From DASPXY01 sp038227745 (GTDB lineage Bacteria > Planctomycetota > Planctomycetia > Gemmatales > Gemmataceae): a stretch of 11,410 bases of DNA. Location: contig JBBRPS010000297.1 in the NCBI GenBank assembly GCA_038227745.1, positions 1 through 11,410 of the forward strand, given 5' to 3'. Under the pieces are notes generated by a model. It saw only the letters and a program-made list of their open reading frames with translations, had not been told where the DNA came from and did no database searches. Every line of letters starts with the position of its first letter. The first letter of the stretch is position 1. Position numbers and translations under genes: made by a program. Below, in pieces: positions 6,480-11,410 of the stretch.

Positions 6480-6591
6480 AGGCAACGGCGGATAATGCCT
6501 CACACCACCATTCTAGCGCCAGGATAGGCAACGTCAAGGACCGGAAAGGCAACGAAAAGGCAACGGTTTTGCCGATGCCTCCTTGTTGCCT
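6480..6591. repeat. Cluster of five AGGCAAC heptamers
   Basis: AGGCAAC occurs at 6480-6486, 6526-6532, 6547-6553 and 6558-6564 on the plus strand and as its complement GTTGCCT at 6585-6591. The four direct copies are all followed by G. The steps 6526 to 6547 (21) and 6547 to 6558 (11) are close to whole helical turns, so those sites lie on one face of the DNA. A partial copy (TGGCAACGG) falls in the start of the recombinase gene at 6441-6449. The cluster lies between that gene and tRNA-Glu, where an integrase or excisionase would bind arm-type sites or where the integrase could regulate itself. Function is inferred. Confidence 0.65.
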
Positions 6592-6624
6592 GTTTGGTGA
6601 TTTGCGTTAAGTATAGAAATGAAA

Positions 6625-6650
6625 AGAGGTTGCGATTTCTCGCAACCTCT
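6625..6650 (-). terminator. Hairpin terminator after tRNA-Glu
   Basis: A perfect 11-bp stem, AGAGGTTGCGA (6625-6635) with TCGCAACCTCT (6640-6650), closes on a four-base loop. On the minus strand it begins six bases after the tRNA 3' end and is followed by TTTCATTTC, a weak U tract. It should end tRNA transcription and would also limit readthrough into the recombinase gene. Confidence 0.75.
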
Positions 6651-6656
6651 CGAAAG

Positions 6657-6729
6657 TACCCCCAAGGGGACTCGAACCCCTGTCTTAGCCGTGAGAGGGC
6701 TATGTCCTAGGCCACTAGACGATGGGGGC
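6657..6729 (-). tRNA. tRNA-Glu (anticodon CUC)
   Basis: A complete 73-base tRNA on the minus strand. The acceptor stem pairs GCCCCCA (6729-6723) with TGGGGGT (6664-6658), with a G-U at the first pair; the discriminator is A and CCA is not encoded. The D arm starts GTCTAGTGGCCTAGGAC, the anticodon arm is TAGCC/GGCTA with loop CTCTCAC, and the T arm is AGGGG TTCGAGT CCCCT. The anticodon CTC (plus positions 6693-6695) and the overall match to bacterial tRNA-Glu identify it. Its 3' end faces the recombinase gene, the usual orientation for a tRNA used as an integration site, and the gene is intact. Confidence 0.97.
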
Positions 6730-6739
6730 CTCTGCTTTT

Positions 6740-6768
6740 GGTATAGTCGAGCCGCGGAGGACTGTCAA
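6740..6768 (-). promoter_or_regulatory. Sigma-70-type promoter of tRNA-Glu
   Basis: On the minus strand TTGACA (6768-6763) and TATACC (6745-6740) are separated by exactly 17 bases, a perfect -35 and a 4-of-6 to 5-of-6 -10. Transcription would start near 6733, about four bases before the tRNA 5' end. Confidence 0.8.
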
Positions 6769-6781
6769 GGTGTGCTGCCCT

Positions 6782-6798
6782 GTCGCCGACCCGGCGAC
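6782..6798 (-). terminator. Possible hairpin downstream of the fusion gene
   Basis: GTCGCCG (6782-6788) and CGGCGAC (6792-6798) form a 7-bp stem with a three-base loop, about 75 bases after the stop of the MBL-dehydrogenase gene on the minus strand. There is no U tract, so it is only a candidate factor-independent stop. The rest of the 144-base gap 6730-6873 holds the tRNA promoter and no gene that I can support. Confidence 0.25.
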
Positions 6799-6873
6799 CC
6801 GGCGGCGCGAGAGCGGTGGGTGGAGCCACCTCAGCGCTTCCCCCACCGCGGAACGGCGCAACGAGGCCCGGTC

Positions 6874-8868
6874 TCAATAGCCATGCTCCTTGTCCACGAC
6901 GCACAGCAGCCGTTGGCCGGCGACGAACCGGCGGACGTTCTCGCGGAACAGCCGCCACTGCCGCTCCCGCGCCGCCGCCGACTGACCGCCGACGTGCGGG
7001 CTGATCGCCACGTTCGGCAGCTGCCACAACGGGTGTCCGTCCGGCAGCGGCTCGGGGTCCGTCACGTCCAGCCCCGCACCGGCGAGCTGCTTGCGCTTCA
7101 GGGCGCTCACCAGGTCGGCCGTCTTCACGATGCCGCCGCGCGCCACGTTGACGAAGTACGCCGTCGGCTTCATCGCCCCGAACTGCTCCTTGCCGAACAG
7201 GCCGCGCGTCTCCTTCGTCAGCGGACACGCCACCACGACCACGTCCACCTGCGGCAGCAGCCCGAGCAGCTCCGCCGGCCGGCGGAGGGCGAAGACGAAC
7301 GGCGGCTTCTGGATCTTCGCGTTCGGATCGACCGCCAGCACGCGCATGCCGAAGCCGCTGGCCCGCCGCGCCACCTCCGTGCCGATGCCGCCCAGGCCAA
7401 CCACCAGCATGGTCTTGCCGCGCAATTCCTCCGGCTTGCTCGCCGCCTTGCGCTCGTCCCAGACGGAACGAAAGCTGCCCGCGGAACCCCCCGTCCTGGC
7501 GGGCTGCGCCAGGCCGCGCGTCAGGCTGAGCAGCAGCGCCATGGCCTGGTCGGCCACGTTCGGGCCGTACAGCCGCTGCGTGTTCGTCAGCACCACCTTG
7601 CTCTCGCGCAGCTCCGGCGTGATGTCCTTCTCGACGCCGGCGTGGCCGACCTGGATCCAGCGCAGCTTGGGGCCGGCGCGAACGATGTCCGCCGTGCAGA
7701 AGCCGAGGACGGCGTCGGCGGCGGCGGCCTCCTTCGCCGCCTCCTGCGCGTCCTTGACCGGCACGAACAGCACCTTCGGTGCGATCCGCTTCAGCTCGCC
7801 CAGCCGCGCCGGCATCAGGTCGGGCACGACGATCCGCTTCGGCTCCGCCCACCCGGGCGTGTCCTTCGTCGGCGATGGCCCCTCGTAGACGCCGAAGTCC
7901 TCGGTCAGGTCCGCCGGCGCCACGCGCCCGGTCAGCTCGCCGTAGACGTGCTCGACGTTCTCCTTGCGCGAGTTCGCCTCGACGCCGGTCCAGTCCTTGT
8001 ACCAGGGGATGTCGATGCCCATGATGATGTCCGGCAGGTCCTTGCCCGCCGCGATCGCCTCGCTCACCTGCGCGCGCAACTCGACGAAGTAGCGCCGCTG
8101 CTTGCCCAGCAGTTCCTTCGTGGCGATCGGGCCATGCCCGGGCAGGATGAACTTGACGTCCAACTGCTGCGCCCGCTCCATGACGCGGATCCACGAGGCC
8201 GTGTCGGAGTGGCCGGTGTAGTTGTAACCCCCGTTGACGCAGGCATCGCCCGTGCAGAGGACCTTGTGCTTCGGCAGGTAGAGGAAGGCGTCGCCCGGCG
8301 TGTGGGCGTGGCCGAGGAAGTAGAACTCGGCCCGCTGCTTCGCGTCCTCCAATAGGAAGCGGTCCTCGAAGATGACGTCGGGGACCTTCAGCTTGCTGTT
8401 GCGGATGTCGGCACGGCCGGTCGGCCCCTTGCCGGCGTCGGCGAACTCCTTCGGGCCGTTGACGCGCAGCAGGCGGGCGCAGTTGGCCGAGGCGATGACG
8501 CTCGCCCCTTCTTTCGCGAAGACGGCGTTGCCGTAGGCGTGGTCGCCGTGGTGGTGCGAATCGAAGACGTAGCGGATCGGCTTATCGGTCGTCTTGCGGA
8601 TGGCGGCGATGACGTCGCCGGCCTCCTTCGGGAAGTTGGCGTCGTAGACGAGGACGTAGTCCTCGAAGACGACCCAGATGTTGTTGCTGCCGCCGAAGGG
8701 AACCTTGGGGTCCGCCGCGCTGATCGAGGAGTAACGGAAGAACACCCCGGGGGCGACCTCCCGGACTTCGTTGAACTTCATCTGCGGCAGGCCGCCGCCG
8801 GGCAGCGTGCCCGCCGCCGTCAGCAGGCCGACCAGGACCAGGACACCACACCGTACTGGGGATCGCAT
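6874..8868 (-). CDS. Exported MBL-fold hydrolase / D-2-hydroxyacid dehydrogenase fusion
   Basis: One uninterrupted 664-residue reading frame joins two enzymes. Residues 1 to about 28 (MRSPVRCGVLVLVGLLTAAG and onward) form a Sec-type signal peptide without a lipobox. Residues about 35-315 are an MBL-fold hydrolase with HHHGDH (105-110), H189 in GHAHTPGD, D208 in TGDA and H245 in PGHG, a full metal set. After a Pro-rich linker (about 325-345), residues 346-655 are a D-isomer 2-hydroxyacid dehydrogenase. It shows the NAD motif GLGGIG (491-496), D514 after the second strand (suggesting NAD), and the catalytic triad R577 (NVARGG), E606 (DPEPLP) and H625 (SPHVGG). ATG at 8868 is preferred over the open frame up to 9114 because GGAGG lies eight bases upstream and the signal peptide begins there. 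Substrates are unknown. An NAD-dependent domain behind a signal peptide is odd, since free NAD is scarce outside the cytoplasm. It follows nadD after a 242-base gap. Confidence 0.92.
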   Translation of the reverse strand: MRSPVRCGVLVLVGLLTAAGTLPGGGLPQMKFNEVREVAPGVFFRYSSISAADPKVPFGGSNNIWVVFEDYVLVYDANFPKEAGDVIAAIRKTTDKPIRYVFDSHHHGDHAYGNAVFAKEGASVIASANCARLLRVNGPKEFADAGKGPTGRADIRNSKLKVPDVIFEDRFLLEDAKQRAEFYFLGHAHTPGDAFLYLPKHKVLCTGDACVNGGYNYTGHSDTASWIRVMERAQQLDVKFILPGHGPIATKELLGKQRRYFVELRAQVSEAIAAGKDLPDIIMGIDIPWYKDWTGVEANSRKENVEHVYGELTGRVAPADLTEDFGVYEGPSPTKDTPGWAEPKRIVVPDLMPARLGELKRIAPKVLFVPVKDAQEAAKEAAAADAVLGFCTADIVRAGPKLRWIQVGHAGVEKDITPELRESKVVLTNTQRLYGPNVADQAMALLLSLTRGLAQPARTGGSAGSFRSVWDERKAASKPEELRGKTMLVVGLGGIGTEVARRASGFGMRVLAVDPNAKIQKPPFVFALRRPAELLGLLPQVDVVVVACPLTKETRGLFGKEQFGAMKPTAYFVNVARGGIVKTADLVSALKRKQLAGAGLDVTDPEPLPDGHPLWQLPNVAISPHVGGQSAAARERQWRLFRENVRRFVAGQRLLCVVDKEHGY

Positions 8869-8916
8869 CGAGGGAGCCTCCGCGCAGGCGAACCGTGAAG
8901 CCGAGGGACGTGCATC

Positions 8917-8945
8917 ACTGTACGGGGGGGGACGGCTGGACGCAA
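8917..8945 (-). promoter_or_regulatory. Weak promoter candidate for the fusion gene
   Basis: On the minus strand TTGCGT (8945-8940) and TACAGT (8922-8917) are 17 bases apart, upstream of the ATG at 8868. Each matches consensus only partly, and the spacer holds a run of C opposite the eight G at 8924-8931. The remainder of the 242-base gap 8869-9110 holds a GC-rich palindrome and no supported gene. Confidence 0.25.
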
Positions 8946-9011
8946 CGGGATGGGCGGAAAAAGCGAAGGAGCGCGCCGACGGCCCGTCGCGCAGCGACAC
9001 CCCCACAGACC

Positions 9012-9032
9012 CCGCCGGGGCAAGCCCGGCGG
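9012..9032. repeat. GC-rich palindrome after nadD
   Basis: CCGCCGGG (9012-9019) and CCCGGCGG (9025-9032) form an 8-bp all-GC stem with loop GCAAG, about 80 bases after the nadD stop. There is no U tract on the minus strand. It could be a factor-dependent stop or one copy of a dispersed intergenic palindrome; only one copy is seen here. Confidence 0.4.
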
Positions 9033-9110
9033 CTCGCCGACCTTCCTTTCTTCCCGTGCCTCTCAGATCGGGGCAGTCCACCTGCGCGTCACGCACTGAG
9101 GCGGGCGCTG

Positions 9111-9725
9111 TCACGGTCGCTGCCCGTAGAGTCGCTTGTCGTGGAGATACGCCTCAACCGCGCGCGGCACGATGTAGCGGACGGAGTGGCCCTCGTGGGC
9201 GCGGCGGCGGATGTCGCGGCTGGCGATGTCGATGAGCGGCGCTTCCACCACTTGCAGGCGCAGAGGCGCGTCCGGGCCGAGGCGCAGCGCCGCCCGCACC
9301 TCCTCCGGTGGGGGCAGCGGCCAGCCGGGGCGGTGCGTAACGAGGAGCGTCACCAGCTCGGCGACGCGGGCGGGCTGATACCAGTGGCGCAGGTCCAGGA
9401 GCGTGTCGGAGCCGATCGGCAGGAACAGCTCGACGTTGGGCAGGCGGCGGCGAATCTCCTCCAGCGTGTGGACGGTGTAGCTGGGGCCGGGCCGGTCCTT
9501 CTCCAACTCGTCGATGCGGAAGGCCGGCTGGCCGGCGATGGCCAGGGCGAGCATTTCGACGCGCTGGGCGAACGGCGTCAGCTCCTGACCGAGCTTGTGC
9601 GGCGGGCTGGCGGCCGGGACGAACCACACCTGCTCGAGCCGGCCCTGCTCACGGCACTGCTCGGCCAGGATGAGGTGGCCCAGGTGGACCGGGTCGAACG
9701 TGCCGCCGAAGACGCCGATGCGCAT
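9111..9725 (-). CDS. nadD: Nicotinate-nucleotide adenylyltransferase
   Basis: A 204-residue cytoplasmic enzyme that transfers AMP from ATP to nicotinate mononucleotide, giving deamido-NAD in NAD synthesis. The nucleotidyltransferase signature GGTFDPVHLGH is at residues 7-17, with SPPHK (40-44), SYTVHTLEEI (82-91), IGSDTLLDL (104-112), HWYQP (114-118) and the C-terminal ATP-binding IASRDIRRR (167-175). All the family's key blocks are present and the length is normal. ATG at 9725 is fixed by the motif at the very N-terminus and by AGGAG eight bases upstream; the open frame extending to 9983 is a shadow of the next gene. It lies 32 bases after the stop of the lipoprotein-like gene, so it is probably third in an operon with galT. 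Assignment is firm. Confidence 0.96.
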   Translation of the reverse strand: MRIGVFGGTFDPVHLGHLILAEQCREQGRLEQVWFVPAASPPHKLGQELTPFAQRVEMLALAIAGQPAFRIDELEKDRPGPSYTVHTLEEIRRRLPNVELFLPIGSDTLLDLRHWYQPARVAELVTLLVTHRPGWPLPPPEEVRAALRLGPDAPLRLQVVEAPLIDIASRDIRRRAHEGHSVRYIVPRAVEAYLHDKRLYGQRP

Positions 9726-9757
9726 CGCTGGATCTCCTGGGCCGGGGGCGCGGCCCA

Positions 9758-10297
9758 TCAAGGGGCCGCCGCCGCGCCGCGCGCCCGCGCCATCGCCAGG
9801 ATGTCCGGGCCGCCCTCGCGGCGAAGGTCGCCGTTGAGGGGGATCGTCCGGTGGACGCCGGACTTGAGCGTGTAGTGCAGGTCCGAGTAGTAGGATTTGC
9901 CGCGCCCCCCCTGCACGGCGTAGGTGACGATGCGGACGTCGGTCACTTCGTCGAAGCGGGCGTGGTGGTACTCGGGCGCCCACCAGAACCCGTAGCGGAC
10001 TTCAAAATACTCCGGCGCGACCGTCACGTGGTTGAGGAACGCCCCGGGGGCGAAGGCAAGCGCCGCCAGCGGCCCGGCGGCCATCACGCCCAGGGCGAAC
10101 CAGGGTTTGCTCTCGCGCCGCAGCTGAACGCCGGCCCCCAGCGCCATCGGCGCCAGCAAGAGCAGCAGCGTCCCCAGCCACCAGTCGTAGGCGTACACGG
10201 TGACGTCGCCGGCCACCGTCTCCTGGCCGCAGCCCGCCGCGGCCGCGCAGCAGCACGCGGCCCCGCACAGAGCCGTCCAGCGCACTCGCGTCGCCAT
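9758..10297 (-). CDS. Putative membrane lipoprotein with PH-like domain
   Basis: A 179-residue protein of unknown function. The N-terminus MATRVRWTALCGAACCCAAA ends in a plausible lipobox AAGC (Cys at 23), suggesting a lipoprotein signal. Two hydrophobic helices follow at about 39-56 (WWLGTLLLLLAPMALGAG) and 66-88, separated by a short charged loop. The rest is soluble and rich in beta strands (VTVAPEYFEVRYGFWWAPEY, 91-110, through TIPLNGD, 151-157), which resembles the bacterial PH-like domains found after two membrane helices. If the signal is not cleaved, the first segment could be a third helix. AGGGAG precedes the ATG. It starts 13 bases after the galT stop and ends 32 bases before nadD, so it is co-transcribed with both, but nothing ties it to galactose or NAD metabolism. 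Coding is very likely; the domain call is tentative. Confidence 0.75.
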   Translation of the reverse strand: MATRVRWTALCGAACCCAAAAGCGQETVAGDVTVYAYDWWLGTLLLLLAPMALGAGVQLRRESKPWFALGVMAAGPLAALAFAPGAFLNHVTVAPEYFEVRYGFWWAPEYHHARFDEVTDVRIVTYAVQGGRGKSYYSDLHYTLKSGVHRTIPLNGDLRREGGPDILAMARARGAAAAP

Positions 10298-10310
10298 CGC
10301 CCTCTCCCTT

Positions 10311-11330
10311 TCACCGCCTCTTGGCGGCCAGGTCCACCTCGGTCTCGCGCAGGTAGGCCGCCGCCTGCTCCGGCGGCACGGGGTTGATGTAGAAGCCGGT
10401 GCCCCACTCGAAGCCGGCCACGCGCGTCAGTCGCGGGATGATCTCCAGGTGCCAGTGGTAGTGCGGCAGCGACTGCGTGTCGAACGGCGCCGTGTGGATG
10501 ATGTAGTTGTACGCCGGTTTGTCCAGCGCCACCTCCAGCTTGAGCAGGATCGTCTTGAGCACCGTGCCCAGGTCGTCCACTTCGGTCTTCTGGATGTTCT
10601 CGTAGTGGCTGTTGTGGTGCTTGGGCACGATCCACGTCTCGAACGGGAAGCGGCCGGCGAACGGGGCGAAGGCGATGAAGTTGGCGGTGTCCAGCACCAC
10701 GCGCTTCTCCGACGCCAGCTCCTGGTGGATCATGTCGCAGAAGATACAGCGGCCGCGGTAGTTGTAGAACTCCAGCGCCCCCGACATCTCCTCCCAGACG
10801 TTAATCGGCACGATCGGCGTGACGATGAGCTGCGAGTGCGTATGCTCCAGGGACGCCCCGGCGAGGGCGCCGACGTTCTTGAAGAGCATGCCGTAGACCA
10901 GCCGCGGGTCCTTCTTCAGGTCCACCAGACGGTCGCGGTAGACCCACAGCACCTCGCGGATGTTGTCCTCGCTGAGGTAGGCGAGGTTGACCTCGTGGAA
11001 GGGGCACTCGATGATGACCTCGTGGGCGCCGATGCCGTTCATCTTGTCGTAGATGCCCTCGCCGCGCTTGTGCAGGTCGCCCTCGATCTGCAGGGCGGGG
11101 AACTTGTTGGGCACGACGCGGACGCGCCAGCCCTTCTCGTTGGGCCGGGTGTTGCGGTCGCGGTACGAGAGGATTTCGTGGGGCGTGTTGCCTTCGCTGC
11201 CCTCGCAAAACGGGCAGAAGCCGGACGACGGCGCCAGCACCTCGTTCTTGGGCGCAGTGGGCCGTTTGGCCCGGTCGGTGGCGATGATGACCCAGCGGCC
11301 GACGATCGGATCCTTGCGCAGTTCGGGCAT
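10311..11330 (-). CDS. galT: Galactose-1-phosphate uridylyltransferase
   Basis: A 339-residue GalT of the HIT superfamily, which exchanges UMP between UDP-glucose and galactose-1-phosphate in the Leloir pathway. Zinc ligands appear as C39/C42 (FCPFC), with a second pair C195/C198 (CIFC). RVRVVPNKFPAL (70-81) and GAHEVIIECP (101-110) are typical. The active-site loop is EHTHSQLIVTP (162-172), with H163, H165 and Q167 taking the place of the HPHGQ of the E. coli enzyme, and HYHWHLEIIPR (290-300) gives the second His cluster. The substrate range may differ, since related enzymes act on ADP-glucose. ATG at 11330 is chosen because GAGG lies seven bases upstream and MPELRKDPIVGRWVI is the usual family start; ATG at 11378 has only a weak signal. 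It leads the run with the lipoprotein-like gene and nadD. Confidence 0.93.
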   Translation of the reverse strand: MPELRKDPIVGRWVIIATDRAKRPTAPKNEVLAPSSGFCPFCEGSEGNTPHEILSYRDRNTRPNEKGWRVRVVPNKFPALQIEGDLHKRGEGIYDKMNGIGAHEVIIECPFHEVNLAYLSEDNIREVLWVYRDRLVDLKKDPRLVYGMLFKNVGALAGASLEHTHSQLIVTPIVPINVWEEMSGALEFYNYRGRCIFCDMIHQELASEKRVVLDTANFIAFAPFAGRFPFETWIVPKHHNSHYENIQKTEVDDLGTVLKTILLKLEVALDKPAYNYIIHTAPFDTQSLPHYHWHLEIIPRLTRVAGFEWGTGFYINPVPPEQAAAYLRETEVDLAAKRR

Positions 11331-11410
11331 CGGTAGACCTCGGAGGGCGGCGGCGAAACCTCGCAGCGTGTCGTCCATTGTCAGTTTGGTCTTCGTAGGA
11401 GGGGGCTCCG

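Noticed and set aside
6463..6552. Longer start of the recombinase at 6552
   Set aside because: No ribosome site is seen there, while GGAGG is well placed before the ATG at 6462; the extension would also cover most of the heptamer array.
6619..8355. Long plus-strand open frame of 578 codons
   Set aside because: It runs across tRNA-Glu and antisense to the MBL-dehydrogenase fusion, is Arg/Leu/Gln-rich without motifs, and reflects GC-rich codon shadowing.
8869..9114. Upstream extension of the fusion gene to 9114
   Set aside because: The 82 extra residues are low-complexity and would bury the signal peptide; GGAGG precedes the ATG at 8868.
9726..9983. N-terminal extension of nadD
   Set aside because: The extension is Arg/Pro-rich and antisense-like, overlaps the lipoprotein gene, and the family begins at the MRIGVFGGTFDP segment.
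1..11410. CRISPR array, rRNA or insertion-sequence ends
   Set aside because: No regularly spaced repeats, rRNA sequence, transposase or terminal inverted repeats were seen on reading both strands.

Overview
The window looks like chromosomal DNA of a high-GC bacterium, most likely a planctomycete of the Gemmata type. That is an inference from GC content, the style of the conserved hypothetical proteins and the atypical tyrosine recombinase; no taxonomic marker gene is present. It divides at a tRNA-Glu gene (6657-6729). The left side, with the recombinase nearest the tRNA, looks like accessory DNA. The right side is GC-richer and carries chromosomal genes.

Left part (1-4800). A gene on the minus strand leaves the window at its left edge. 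Divergent from it is a two-gene plus unit, a metallo-beta-lactamase (MBL) fold hydrolase followed by a 62-residue four-cysteine zinc-ribbon protein. The MBL gene appears to have lost its start through a frameshift near 140. A minus operon converges on this pair. In transcription order it holds a conserved protein with an Ada-like cysteine pair, a small conserved gene broken by a probable one-base frameshift, a DUF6933-type protein and a small HARE-HTH-like protein. Divergent from that operon is a plus unit: a short-chain dehydrogenase, a conserved hypothetical protein and a class I SAM methyltransferase that overlaps it. A strong two-way hairpin terminator at 4771-4800 ends this unit and also serves the recombinase from the other side.

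Integration module (4816-6729). A 548-residue tyrosine recombinase reads away from the 3' end of tRNA-Glu(CUC). It lacks the usual first catalytic arginine and carries an extra C-terminal helix-turn-helix. Between its start and the tRNA lie five copies of the heptamer AGGCAAC (four direct, one inverted), two of the steps being 21 and 11 bases. They are candidate arm-type or regulatory sites. The tRNA has a near-consensus promoter (TTGACA, 17 bases, TATACC) and a hairpin terminator. This layout fits an integrative element inserted at the tRNA 3' end with its other end outside the window. No second att copy was found by eye.

Right part (6730-11410). All genes are on the minus strand. galT, a small lipoprotein-like membrane protein and nadD form a compact run. 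Further downstream is one long gene coding for an exported protein in which a complete MBL-fold hydrolase is fused to a complete D-2-hydroxyacid dehydrogenase. This fusion, with both active sites intact behind a signal peptide, is the most unusual protein in the window. The recombinase with its heptamer array and the two probable frameshifts are the next best leads.
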